Assembly (NCBI GenBank): GCA_025363355.1 | Contig: JANYEB010000037.1 | Location: 1 to 64,000, forward strand | Length of the DNA: 64,000 nt | Direction: 5' to 3' | Origin: Chitinophagaceae bacterium | Lineage (GTDB): Bacteria; Bacteroidota; Bacteroidia; Chitinophagales; Chitinophagaceae | Part shown: one piece after another, positions 48,109 through 58,386 of the stretch | Layout of the letters: each line of letters begins with the position of its first letter | Position numbering within the stretch: position 1 is the stretch's first letter | Made by a program: the position numbers and the translations under genes | The notes under the pieces: model-generated | What the model was told of the DNA's origin: nothing | Databases searched by the model: none | What the model saw: the letters and a program-made list of their open reading frames with translations, nothing else

Positions 48109-49626
48109 ATGAAGAAGATATTTTTTTGTTTGATGATAATTTTTTATAGCCATTTAGCATTTGCACAAAAAATCATTTACACCGAACCCGATAGAGATGA
48201 TGCTCGTGATATGAAGTATGAAGTGATTGGCAAAATAAATGGAAAGTTTTTGGTTTATAAAGCATCGCAAAACACACATTATATCAGTGCTTTTGATGGA
48301 GAAATGAAACTACTTAGCAAACAAAAACTAGACTATTTAACAGACAGGGTTTTTAATGTTGATTTTGTGAAGTATCCAGATTTTGCATACCTATTTTATC
48401 AATATCAAAAAAGAAATATCATCTATTGTATGGCTGCAAAAATTGATGCAGATGGAAAGAAAATTGGTGAGGTAATACAGCTAGATACCACAGATTCAAG
48501 AGAGGTTCAAAACAATAAAATTTATTCTTTTGTTCAAAGTGCAGACAAGCAAAAAATTGCTTTTTTCAAAATAAACACAATGGATAGTAAAATCCATTAC
48601 ATCACAACACTTTTGTTTGATAATAATCTTACGCTTATTAATAAATCATCCGAAGCTGTTTTAATGGCTAATCGTAACAGTTATTTAACAGCATTTGAGG
48701 TTAATAATAAAGGAGGTTTTGCTTTTTTAAATGCAACCAGCAGTAGTGGAAACGATAATATTAGCAAACTTGTGTTAATTATAAAAGAACCTAATAGCCC
48801 ATTCAAATACTATGACATTAAAAAGCTTGAAAATGTTTTTTTAGATGAAGTGAAAATAAAAGCAGATAACATCAATAATCAATACTTAATAACTTCTTTC
48901 TATAGCAATAAACGTCGAGGAGATGTACAAGGTGTTTATGTAAGCATTTGGGATAATATCAATGACACAGAAAAAGTTTCAACAAAAACTGCATTTAACG
49001 ACGAGTTTAGAAGTGATGCAAAAGGAGATGCTACAGTTAAAGCTGCATTTAACGATTATTTTCTTAAAGAAATTGTAGCAAAAAAAGATGGAGGTTTTTT
49101 GGCAGTAACAGAATGTGAGTACACTAGCACAAGAGGGGGAAATAATTTAAACAGATGGGATTATTTAAACAGTTCTTCAAGTTTTGGTTCAGGGGGATTT
49201 TATTCAATGAACTCGCCAGGCTTTAGTTCTTATCCTTGGTCCAGATATGGAAACTCAAGTGGCATAACGAGATATTATGCAGATAATGTTGCTGTGATAA
49301 GTTTTGATTCTACAGGAAAAATTCAATGGAGCAATGTTGTTCGTAAATCTCAATTTGATGATGATGTAGATGCATTTATTGGGTTTGGAATGTTTAATTC
49401 AGGCAATCAGCTTAAAATTTTATTTAATGTGTTAGAAAGAGGGCAACGAATTTTAAACGAGCAAAGTATAACAACCGATGGTCAAATTATTAGAAGTTCA
49501 ACATTAAAAGGATTAGACAAAGGCTACGACTTTATGCCACGAAATGCTAAACAAGTTGCAGCAAGGCAAATAATAGTTCCTTGTATGTTGCGTACTTTTC
49601 TTTGTTTTGCAAAAATTGATTATTAA
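48109..49626 (+). CDS. Secreted hypothetical protein
   Basis: Signal peptide MKKIFFCLMIIFYSHLAFAQ; 505 aa, Ser/Gly-rich segment; no family recognised. Confidence 0.7.
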   Translation: MKKIFFCLMIIFYSHLAFAQKIIYTEPDRDDARDMKYEVIGKINGKFLVYKASQNTHYISAFDGEMKLLSKQKLDYLTDRVFNVDFVKYPDFAYLFYQYQKRNIIYCMAAKIDADGKKIGEVIQLDTTDSREVQNNKIYSFVQSADKQKIAFFKINTMDSKIHYITTLLFDNNLTLINKSSEAVLMANRNSYLTAFEVNNKGGFAFLNATSSSGNDNISKLVLIIKEPNSPFKYYDIKKLENVFLDEVKIKADNINNQYLITSFYSNKRRGDVQGVYVSIWDNINDTEKVSTKTAFNDEFRSDAKGDATVKAAFNDYFLKEIVAKKDGGFLAVTECEYTSTRGGNNLNRWDYLNSSSSFGSGGFYSMNSPGFSSYPWSRYGNSSGITRYYADNVAVISFDSTGKIQWSNVVRKSQFDDDVDAFIGFGMFNSGNQLKILFNVLERGQRILNEQSITTDGQIIRSSTLKGLDKGYDFMPRNAKQVAARQIIVPCMLRTFLCFAKIDY

Positions 49627-49631
49627 ATACA

Positions 49632-50609
49632 GTGATTTCCATTTTTAGAGACAAATCTATTATTGCCATTTTTGGTTTGGTGTTATGTGCATTGCTTATA
49701 CACCTTCACATCTTTACTGTTCCTGTTATTATAAAAGCAGATGCAGACACTGGTGTGTTTTCTTTGGTTCTAAAAACATACTTAACACGGCTACAACCTT
49801 TTGTTATTAATTTCATCTACATAGCTTTATTGTTATTGCAAGCAATAAGATTAAATATAGTATTGAACGATAGCAAAATGTTTAACAAAGCTGGCTTTAC
49901 AACAGGGTTTGCATATATATTACTGTCTGGCTTGCTTTTAAATGCATATACATTAACTCCAGCATTACTTACAATTAGTTTGATAATATTGATTGTAAAA
50001 AATGCTTTTTCACTATACAATAATCCTTCTGCAAAAGGCTTGATTTTTAATATTGGATTTATTAGCACGCTAAGTGTTATTTGCTATCAACCAAGTATTC
50101 TATTGTTGGTTGCAGTGATGTTTGCTTTAGGAATATTACGTGCTTTTAGACCTGCAGAATGGTTGATTTTAATTCTTGGAATGATAGCTCCAACCTATTT
50201 ATTATTATCTGGCCTTTTTTTATTCGATAAGATGAACTTGTTGCCAATGTTTTTGCCCAAAATACATTTTGCAGTTTCAATAATAAAAGACCCTTGGTAT
50301 TGGTTCAATTTGTCAACAATTGTAGTTTTGGTAATTGCAGGCTTGATTTTATGGTATCCAAACAGCAATAGAATGGTTATTCAAACAAGAAAAAACTGGG
50401 TCGTAATGCTTGTTTTTTCATTGTTATTATTATTGGGTTTATTTGCTTTTAATGCCAACAATCAGTTTCCCGAAATTTTATGTTTGGTTCCTATGGCTGC
50501 ATTTCTTTCAAATTATTTTCTTTATACCCGAAGATCAATATTGGCTAATTTATTAGTCTTGATATCCGTTGTCTTAGTTGTACATCATAATTTACAAATA
50601 ATGAGGTAG
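49632..50609 (+). CDS. Multi-pass membrane protein, DUF6427-like (GTG start)
   Basis: 325 aa, about ten hydrophobic segments; 6 bp after preceding gene. Confidence 0.65.
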   Translation: MISIFRDKSIIAIFGLVLCALLIHLHIFTVPVIIKADADTGVFSLVLKTYLTRLQPFVINFIYIALLLLQAIRLNIVLNDSKMFNKAGFTTGFAYILLSGLLLNAYTLTPALLTISLIILIVKNAFSLYNNPSAKGLIFNIGFISTLSVICYQPSILLLVAVMFALGILRAFRPAEWLILILGMIAPTYLLLSGLFLFDKMNLLPMFLPKIHFAVSIIKDPWYWFNLSTIVVLVIAGLILWYPNSNRMVIQTRKNWVVMLVFSLLLLLGLFAFNANNQFPEILCLVPMAAFLSNYFLYTRRSILANLLVLISVVLVVHHNLQIMR

Positions 50610-50738
50610 GCTTTTTGGGTTATGCACATTTTAATGATATAAGAGTTTCGCCAAATTAATAAATTCAATACAAAAAGATATAAAATTCTAACTAGAAAAA
50701 AAATGTCTAAGGCTTTTTGCTGAAACCACAAAATTCAA

Positions 50739-50770
50739 TTTGTCTATATTATCCACATCCCCTACTTTTG
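50739..50770 (+). promoter_or_regulatory. Bacteroidota-type promoter (TTTG-20-TACTTTTG) upstream of rpoC
   Basis: TTTG 50739-50742, TACTTTTG 50763-50770, spacer 20 bp. Confidence 0.55.
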
Positions 50771-50920
50771 CAAACTCTAATTTGGTTAGTAGTATCTTTT
50801 AAAAAAATGGGTTACATTTCTTTTGTTCAACAGTAATAAAAAGAGTGCCTTTATGTCTTAGAGGCAATATAAAAATAAGTCATCAAACCCCAATCTACAA
50901 AGAGCTACAATCCAACTAAT

Positions 50921-50942
50921 TAAATTGAATGCATTCAATTTA
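50921..50942. repeat. Perfect 22-bp palindrome 60 bp upstream of rpoC
   Basis: TAAATTGAATGCATTCAATTTA, self-reverse-complementary. Confidence 0.95.
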
Positions 50943-51002
50943 TTGCTATACTATTTAGTAATAAATGAGTTTTTTATAAATACTAAATCATAAATATAAT
51001 TT

Positions 51003-54000
51003 ATGGCACTGAAAAAAGAAGTCAATCGCACCAAGAGTACCTTCTCACAAATTACCATCAGCCTTGCCTCTCCAGATTCTATTTTGGAAAGAAGTTTTGG
51101 CGAAGTTTTAAAGCCTGAAACCATTAACTATCGCACCTATAAACCAGAAAGAGATGGTTTGTTTTGCGAAAGAATTTTTGGACCAGTAAAAGACTTTGAA
51201 TGTGCTTGTGGAAAATACAAACGTATTCGTTACAAGGGTATTGTTTGTGATCGTTGTGGTGTTGAAGTTACAGAAAAGAAAGTGCGTAGAGAAAGAATGG
51301 GACACGTTAAATTAGTTGTTCCTGTTGTTCATATTTGGTATTTCAAAAGCTTACCTAACAAGATTGGTTATTTGTTAGGAATGAGTTCTAAAAAAATTGA
51401 AAGTATTGTATACTACGAGCGTTATGTAGTAATACAAGGTGGCGTTAAAGATTCTTTGGGTGTTGGAGATTTGTTGAGTGAAGAAGAATATTTAGATATT
51501 CTTGATAATTTGCCAAAAGACAACCAATATTTACCTGACGAAGATCCTCAAAAATTCATTGCTAAAATGGGTGCTGAGTCAATCAGTGACTTGTTAGCTA
51601 GATTAGATTTAGATGAATTAAGCTATCAATTGCGTAATGCAGCTGCAACAGAAACATCTCAACAAAGAAAAGCTGATGCTTTAAAAAGATTGAGTGTTGT
51701 TGAAGCTTTCAGAGATTCTGCTTTAAGAATTACAAACCGTCCAGAATGGATGGTGATGCAATATATTCCAGTTATTCCACCAGAATTAAGACCATTGGTT
51801 CCTTTAGATGGTGGTCGTTTTGCAAGTTCTGATTTGAACGATTTATATCGTCGTGTCATTATTAGAAACAATCGTTTAAAAAGATTAATGGAGATTAAAG
51901 CTCCAGAAGTTATCTTAAGAAACGAAAAAAGAATGTTGCAAGAAGCAATAGATTCTTTATTCGATAACTCAAGAAAATCAAATGCTGTTAAAGCAGATGG
52001 TGGACGTGCTTTAAAATCTTTAAGTGATGTACTTAAAGGTAAACAAGGTCGTTTCCGTCAAAACTTATTAGGTAAACGTGTGGATTATTCAGGTCGTTCT
52101 GTTATCGTTGTAGGACCAGAGTTGAAAATGCACGAATGTGGTTTACCAAAAGATATGGCTGCAGAACTTTTCAAGCCATTTGTTATTCGTAAATTAATTG
52201 AAAGAGGTATTGTAAAAACAGTAAAATCAGCTAAGAAATTAGTAGATAAAAAAGAAGCTGTTATTTGGGATATCTTAGAAAATATTTTGAAAGGACATCC
52301 AATTATGTTGAACCGTGCCCCAACGCTTCACAGATTGTCAATCCAATCGTTCCAACCAAAATTAGTTGAAGGAAAAGCAATTCAGTTGCACCCATTGGTA
52401 ACTGCATCTTTCAACGCCGATTTCGATGGTGACCAAATGGCGGTTCACGTTCCATTAAGTAGTGCTGCAATATTAGAAGCACAGTTATTAATGTTAGCCT
52501 CGCACAACATTTTGAATCCACAAAACGGAACGCCAATTACGCTTCCTTCACAAGATATGGTGCTTGGTTTATATTATATGACCAAACCTAAAAAATCTAC
52601 TGAGACAGAAAAGGTAAGAGGCGAAGGAAAAATATTCTACAATTTAGATGAAGTTATCATTGCTTACAATGAAAATACAGTAGATCTTCACGCAGCAATT
52701 AAAGTAAAAACTCCTGTTCGTCAAAATGGACAGTTATCTTCTAAAATAATTGAAACTACAGTTGGCAGAGCTTTGTTTAACCAATATGTCCCAGAAGAAG
52801 TTGGATATATTAATGCTCTTTTAACCAAAAAGAATTTAAGAGAAATTATTGGTGATATTATTAAAATTACCAACGTTCCTAAAACTGCTAAATTCCTTGA
52901 TGAAATTAAAACTTTAGGTTTTAGAATGGCATTTAGAGGCGGTTTGAGCTTTAGTATCAATGATCTTATTGTACCAGATTTAAAAGCTGAATTATTAGCT
53001 AGTGCTAAAGAAGAAGTTGATGAAGCTTGGGAAAACTATAATATGGGTCTTATTACCAATAACGAGCGTTATAACCAAGTTATTGATATTTGGGGTAGAG
53101 TAGATACTAAAATTACTGATACCCTAATTAGAGAAATGGCAACAGATAAACAAGGATTTAATGCCGTTTATATGATGCTAGATTCTGGAGCAAGAGGTAG
53201 TAAAACTCAGGTAAAACAGTTAGTTGGTATTCGTGGATTGATGGCTAAACCAAGAAAATCTGGTTCATCAGGAAGTGAGGTAATTGAAAATCCAATTCTT
53301 TCTAATTTTAAAGGTGGATTGAACGTATTGGATTACTTCATCTCTACGCACGGTGCTAGAAAAGGTCTTGCAGATACGGCGTTAAAAACAGCAGATGCTG
53401 GTTATTTAACAAGAAGATTGGTTGACGTTTCTCAAGATGTTGTTATTGCTGATGATGATTGTGGTACATTAAGAGGTATCAATACTTCAGCACTAAAAGA
53501 TAACGAAGATATTATTGAAAACTTAGCAGATAGAATTGAAGGAAGAACATCGTTACACGATGTATTTAATCCTTTAACTGATGAACTAATTATTAAGGCT
53601 GGCGAAGAGATTAGTGCAGACGTAGCTAAAGAAATTGAAGAAAGCGGTATTGATGCAGTTGAAATTCGTTCTGTTCTTACTTGCGAAGCTAAACGTGGCG
53701 TTTGTGTTAAATGTTATGGTAAAAACTTGGCAACAGGTTATATTGCTCAACGTGGAGATGCAGTTGGTATTATTGCAGCTCAGTCAATTGGAGAGCCTGG
53801 TACACAGCTTACGTTACGTACCTTCCACGTGGGTGGGGTTGCTGGTAGTGCAAACATTGAAAATGGTTTATTAGCTCGTTTCGATGGTACTATTCAGTTT
53901 GATGGTTTACGTTCTGTTGCTGCGGTAAATAATGAGGGAAATAAAATTCAAATAGTTATTGGACGTACAGGTGAAGTTAGAATTACAGATGTTAAAGCTG

Positions 54001-55289
54001 ATAAATTATTAATCACCAATAACGTTCCTTATGGATCAACTTTACTTGTTAAAGATGGCCAACACGTGAAAAAAGGTGAAATGATTTGCTCTTGGGATCC
54101 ATTTAACAACGTAATTGTTGCTGAACAAAATGGTACCATTGTGTATGAATCTATCTTAGATGGTATTACTTATCGTGATGAGTCTGATGATCAAACAGGT
54201 CACAGAGAAAAAGTGGTAATTGAAACTAAAGACAAAACAAAAATCCCAACCATTATTGTTAATGGTAAAGATGAAAAACAATACAATTTACCTGTAGGTA
54301 GTCATATCGTTGTTGAACAAGGCGATGAGGTGAAAGCTGGTCAGGTATTAGTTAAAATACCACGTGTTCTTGGAAAATTAAGAGATATTACTGGAGGTCT
54401 TCCTCGTGTAACTGAATTATTTGAAGCACGTAATCCTGGTAATCCTGCTATTGTTTGTGAAATTGATGGTGTTGTTACTTTTGGTAATGTTAAACGTGGT
54501 AATAGAGAAATCGTTGTTACAAGTAAAGATGAAACAATTAAAAAATATCTTGTTCCACTAACACGTCAAATTCTTGTTCAAGATGGAGACTTTGTTAAAG
54601 CAGGTGCACCATTGTCTGATGGTCAAATTGCTCCTTATGATATCTTAAATATCAAAGGTCCATTTGCAGTTCAAGAATATGTTGTAAATGAAATTCAAGA
54701 GGTTTATCGTTTACAAGGTGTACGTATCAATGATAAACACATTGAAGTAATTGTTCGTCAAATGATGAAAAAAGTTGAAATCAAAGATGCTGGTGATACC
54801 AAATTCTTAGAGGAAGATTTAGAAGACAGATTTGACTTTATTAACGAGAACGACAGAATCTACGATAAAAAAGTTGTTACAGAACCAGGAGAAAGTACAA
54901 AAATGCGTGCTGGTCAAATTGTAACACTTAGAGAGTTAAGAGAAGAAAATTCAGTTCTTCGTCGTGCAGATAAAAAACCTGTTGAAGTTCGTGATGCACA
55001 ACCAGCAACTGCAACTCCAGTGTTGTTAGGTATCACAAAAGCCTCATTGGGTGTGCCAAGTTGGATTTCTGCTGCATCATTCCAAGAAACTACCAAAGTA
55101 TTAAGCCAAGCTGCTATCAATGGTAAAACAGATGGAATGTTAGGCTTGAAAGAAAACGTTATTACTGGTCACTTAATTCCTGCAGGAACTGGACAACGTG
55201 AGTTTGAAAATATGATTGTAGGAAGTAAAGAAGAGTACGAAGTATTAACTACGGCTCGTGAAGCACTGAATTTTGATGATGAAGAATAA
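51003..55289 (+). CDS. rpoC: DNA-directed RNA polymerase subunit beta'
   Basis: [36 protein letters not shown] zinc site, [16 protein letters not shown] catalytic Asp motif, [16 protein letters not shown]. Confidence 0.99.
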   Translation: MALKKEVNRTKSTFSQITISLASPDSILERSFGEVLKPETINYRTYKPERDGLFCERIFGPVKDFECACGKYKRIRYKGIVCDRCGVEVTEKKVRRERMGHVKLVVPVVHIWYFKSLPNKIGYLLGMSSKKIESIVYYERYVVIQGGVKDSLGVGDLLSEEEYLDILDNLPKDNQYLPDEDPQKFIAKMGAESISDLLARLDLDELSYQLRNAAATETSQQRKADALKRLSVVEAFRDSALRITNRPEWMVMQYIPVIPPELRPLVPLDGGRFASSDLNDLYRRVIIRNNRLKRLMEIKAPEVILRNEKRMLQEAIDSLFDNSRKSNAVKADGGRALKSLSDVLKGKQGRFRQNLLGKRVDYSGRSVIVVGPELKMHECGLPKDMAAELFKPFVIRKLIERGIVKTVKSAKKLVDKKEAVIWDILENILKGHPIMLNRAPTLHRLSIQSFQPKLVEGKAIQLHPLVTASFNADFDGDQMAVHVPLSSAAILEAQLLMLASHNILNPQNGTPITLPSQDMVLGLYYMTKPKKSTETEKVRGEGKIFYNLDEVIIAYNENTVDLHAAIKVKTPVRQNGQLSSKIIETTVGRALFNQYVPEEVGYINALLTKKNLREIIGDIIKITNVPKTAKFLDEIKTLGFRMAFRGGLSFSINDLIVPDLKAELLASAKEEVDEAWENYNMGLITNNERYNQVIDIWGRVDTKITDTLIREMATDKQGFNAVYMMLDSGARGSKTQVKQLVGIRGLMAKPRKSGSSGSEVIENPILSNFKGGLNVLDYFISTHGARKGLADTALKTADAGYLTRRLVDVSQDVVIADDDCGTLRGINTSALKDNEDIIENLADRIEGRTSLHDVFNPLTDELIIKAGEEISADVAKEIEESGIDAVEIRSVLTCEAKRGVCVKCYGKNLATGYIAQRGDAVGIIAAQSIGEPGTQLTLRTFHVGGVAGSANIENGLLARFDGTIQFDGLRSVAAVNNEGNKIQIVIGRTGEVRITDVKADKLLITNNVPYGSTLLVKDGQHVKKGEMICSWDPFNNVIVAEQNGTIVYESILDGITYRDESDDQTGHREKVVIETKDKTKIPTIIVNGKDEKQYNLPVGSHIVVEQGDEVKAGQVLVKIPRVLGKLRDITGGLPRVTELFEARNPGNPAIVCEIDGVVTFGNVKRGNREIVVTSKDETIKKYLVPLTRQILVQDGDFVKAGAPLSDGQIAPYDILNIKGPFAVQEYVVNEIQEVYRLQGVRINDKHIEVIVRQMMKKVEIKDAGDTKFLEEDLEDRFDFINENDRIYDKKVVTEPGESTKMRAGQIVTLRELREENSVLRRADKKPVEVRDAQPATATPVLLGITKASLGVPSWISAASFQETTKVLSQAAINGKTDGMLGLKENVITGHLIPAGTGQREFENMIVGSKEEYEVLTTAREALNFDDEE

Positions 55290-55313
55290 GATCATTATTG
55301 ATCTAAAATAATA

Positions 55314-55348
55314 AAAAAGCCCTAGAATTTTTCTAGGGCTTTTTTATT
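55314..55348 (+). terminator. Intrinsic terminator after rpoC
   Basis: AAAAAAGCCCTAGA-atttt-TCTAGGGCTTTTTT. Confidence 0.9.
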
Positions 55349-55452
55349 TCCACAATGTTAAAGTTTTTATAATATTACGAAAGTAATAACTAACAAAACA
55401 GTCAGTTCTCTTCTACACCATTAACTTCGTAGTGAATTAATAAAACTGCAAA

Positions 55453-55710
55453 ATGAATCTTTTTGTTACTGGACTTTTGAATGATATGGACGATGTTGAT
55501 TTAAAAGAAATGTTTGAGTTGTATGGAGAAGTAAAATCTGCCAAGGTTATTATGGATAAGTTTACTAATAAAACACGTGGTTTTGGTTTTGTAGATATGC
55601 CTAATGACGAAGAAGCAAAAGCTACAATCAACCTGTTGAATGGCGTTAAATTAGGCAGAAAACAAATGTCTGTTCAAATGGCAGAGCCACAAACAAATTC
55701 TAGACGCTAG
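55453..55710 (+). CDS. RRM-type RNA-binding protein
   Basis: NLFVTGLLNDM RNP2-like and TRGFGFVDM RNP1 motifs; 85 aa. Confidence 0.92.
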   Translation: MNLFVTGLLNDMDDVDLKEMFELYGEVKSAKVIMDKFTNKTRGFGFVDMPNDEEAKATINLLNGVKLGRKQMSVQMAEPQTNSRR

Positions 55711-55716
55711 TTAATA

Positions 55717-56214
55717 TTATTTCTTAGCATTATCACTTTCTAACTTAAGTCCATTTGCTACGGCAAATTTCTTTTGTGCAGATAAAACTTCGTTGGTTAT
55801 AGTTTGTCTTCTACCGACAATGGTTTGTAATTCTTCTACTTTAATATTTCTTGCTTCATCAGTTGTTGCTTTACCATAACTTTCATAAGTTGTATATGCA
55901 CTTTTCATAAATGCAAAGTAGCGTAAGTAAGCAGCCTTAAAATTTTCTGCTTCTGCTATATCTGGTGTGTGTAAACCTTTAATTTCATCTATGGCTTTTT
56001 GTATTTTCTGAGCCATCTTCTCTCCAGCAATACTAATGCTATCATATTGTTGATGTTCAAAATATTTTCCAATCTTCTCTTCAGTTAGTGTAATGTCAGG
56101 CAATAATACTTGCTCCTTATTCACAATTTCTTGATTAAAGTTTAAAGCAATTTTAGTTTTACAAGATACAAAGGTTAGTGCTAGTAATAAAACAAGCAAT
56201 GATTTTCTAAGCAT
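55717..56214 (-). CDS. Hypothetical lipoprotein
   Basis: MLRKSLLVLLLALTFVSCK lipobox; helical 165 aa. Confidence 0.65.
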   Translation of the reverse strand: MLRKSLLVLLLALTFVSCKTKIALNFNQEIVNKEQVLLPDITLTEEKIGKYFEHQQYDSISIAGEKMAQKIQKAIDEIKGLHTPDIAEAENFKAAYLRYFAFMKSAYTTYESYGKATTDEARNIKVEELQTIVGRRQTITNEVLSAQKKFAVANGLKLESDNAKK

Positions 56215-56288
56215 AAGTTTAGTTTAAAGTTTTGTGTTTCAAATGTAATTATATAATTTGCCAGAGCAAATAATTATTTAGAAACCAA

Positions 56289-57467
56289 TTACATTTCCAG
56301 CACCATTTTATTTTGTATGATATGAAACAACTTAATGCTTAATGCTTGAAAAAGCATTTTACCATTGGCATTTCTTTCAATGTAATAGCTAGCTTTATCA
56401 AGCTCTTCAACCATTGCTTCTTGTTGGCTAACACTTGCAATTTTATTAAGACGTTGAGCAAAATCTTTTTCGTTTTCTGGTAGCATTACATTCTCTACAC
56501 CCAATACTTTTATTCTGATACTTTGTTGCAATAAGTGATTAAAATATCTTAAGAATTGCTTTTGTTTTTCTCTACCAATTTTGCTGATTTCATCAACCCA
56601 TTTTATTTGCTCGGGCAACATTTTTCTAATGATAAATTTCAACCAATCTTTAGCAAGACTTTGCCAGTCTTCTTCGCTGTGTTGTAGCAAATGCAATGCT
56701 TCGCGATAGTTACCTTCACTAATACCAGCTATTTGTCTAGCCGTTTCAGCAGGTACATTTGCTCTTTCAATTAAAGCCCTTTCTATATCACTTGTTTGTA
56801 GTTGAGGAACTTTTACTAACTGACATCTACTTAGTATAGTTTGCAAAACCAATTCTTCATTTTCGGCAACTAAAATAAACAAAGTATTTGCAGGGGGTTC
56901 TTCAATAAGTTTTAATAATTTATTACCTTCTTTACCCAAATATTCTGGCATCCAAAGCACCAATACTTTATACTCTGCTTCATAAGGTTTAAGACTTAAT
57001 TTTCTGATAATGTCGTTGCATTCATCAGCAGTAATATTTCCTTGTTTATTTTCTGCATTGATGGATTGCAACCAATCATAAGCATTGGCATAAGGGGCGA
57101 TTTTTACAAATTCTCTAAAGTCAGCAATGTAATCTGCACTGGTTGGTTTCTCGCCAGCTTTTCTAGGAATCACAGGAAAAGAAAAATGTAAATCAGGATG
57201 AATTAATTGTTCTGCACGTTGTTTAGCAGCATTCATTTCATCTTCATTATTGCTTGGTAAAGCACTCATTCCTCCAAATAAATCCTCCACAACAGGAACT
57301 GCTTTAGGTTGGCATACCACATACTTTGCAAACTCAATAGCCAAAGGCAAAGCACCACTTCCTTCTTTTCCTAAAAAAATTAAAGCGTGGCTCAATCTAT
57401 TGTGTTGCACCATATCTTGTAAATGTGCTTTCACAGCTTCTTGCCCTATAACATTGTTCCAATTCAT
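56289..57467 (-). CDS. holB: DNA polymerase III subunit delta'
   Basis: MNWNNVIGQEAVKAHLQDMVQHNRLSHALIFLGKEGSGALPLA; NKLLKLIEEPPANTLFILVAENEELVLQTILSRCQLVKV. Confidence 0.93.
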   Translation of the reverse strand: MNWNNVIGQEAVKAHLQDMVQHNRLSHALIFLGKEGSGALPLAIEFAKYVVCQPKAVPVVEDLFGGMSALPSNNEDEMNAAKQRAEQLIHPDLHFSFPVIPRKAGEKPTSADYIADFREFVKIAPYANAYDWLQSINAENKQGNITADECNDIIRKLSLKPYEAEYKVLVLWMPEYLGKEGNKLLKLIEEPPANTLFILVAENEELVLQTILSRCQLVKVPQLQTSDIERALIERANVPAETARQIAGISEGNYREALHLLQHSEEDWQSLAKDWLKFIIRKMLPEQIKWVDEISKIGREKQKQFLRYFNHLLQQSIRIKVLGVENVMLPENEKDFAQRLNKIASVSQQEAMVEELDKASYYIERNANGKMLFQALSIKLFHIIQNKMVLEM

Positions 57468-57619
57468 TACTGCAAATAAACAATTTTAGATGCGAAGATT
57501 TGAAGATTTCTTATTTCAAGATTCGCAAGTGTGTTGCCCATTAAATTATTTTACAAGAAGTTATGTATTTCTTTATTTTCGAGTGAAAATTGAATTTGTT
57601 TTTACACTAAATAAAACTT

Positions 57620-58288
57620 ATGCTGCAACCATCAACAATTAAATTTATTAAAGATTTAAAGAAAAATAATACCAAAGAATGGTTTGATGCCAATAGAAAA
57701 ATATACGAAGCTGCTAAAGCCGATTTTTTAAATTTAACAGAAGCCGTTTTAAAAGCCATTACTGCTAAAGATGAAACGCTGGCTCATTTAGAAGCTAAGA
57801 AATGTGTATTTAGAATTAACAGAGATGTTCGATTTAGTAAAGATAAAAGCCCATATAAAACCAATATGGGAATGAGTATTAGCAAAGGAGGAAAGTTAGC
57901 AATGAGTGCTGGTTATTATTTTCATTTAGAGCCAGGAGCTTGTTTTATTGGTGGTGGAATTTATATGCCAATGCCAGATGAGGTTAAAAAAATTCGTCAG
58001 GAAATTGATTATAACTGGGAAGAATTTAAAAAGATAATTACATCTAAAAAATTTGTTGCTGTTTTTGGCGATGTTACTAAATCTGCAGAATTTTCTTTGG
58101 TTCGCCCACCAAAAGGTTACGATGAAACTAACCCTGCAATAGATTACATAAAACTCAAAAGTTGGATTGCAAGTACTGCTTTACAAGATGTAGAGCTTGC
58201 AGATAAAAATTTAGTAAAGAAAATTGTAACAGTATTTGAGGTAATGAAACCTTTAATAAATTTTTTGAATCGAGGAATTGAGAGTTAA
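57620..58288 (+). CDS. DUF2461 (TIGR02453-type) protein
   Basis: FIKDLKKNNTKEWFDANRKIYEAAKADF...FRINRDVRFSKDKSPYKTNMGMSIS...GYYFHLEPGACFIGGGIYMP. Confidence 0.88.
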   Translation: MLQPSTIKFIKDLKKNNTKEWFDANRKIYEAAKADFLNLTEAVLKAITAKDETLAHLEAKKCVFRINRDVRFSKDKSPYKTNMGMSISKGGKLAMSAGYYFHLEPGACFIGGGIYMPMPDEVKKIRQEIDYNWEEFKKIITSKKFVAVFGDVTKSAEFSLVRPPKGYDETNPAIDYIKLKSWIASTALQDVELADKNLVKKIVTVFEVMKPLINFLNRGIES

Positions 58289-58386
58289 AATTTTAACAAA
58301 ACTTTATTTTTTCCATTCCATAAAGATTTCTTTACTTTATATCGGCAAATATTAAAGCCACTAACTTCTCACCAATCCCAACAAAT

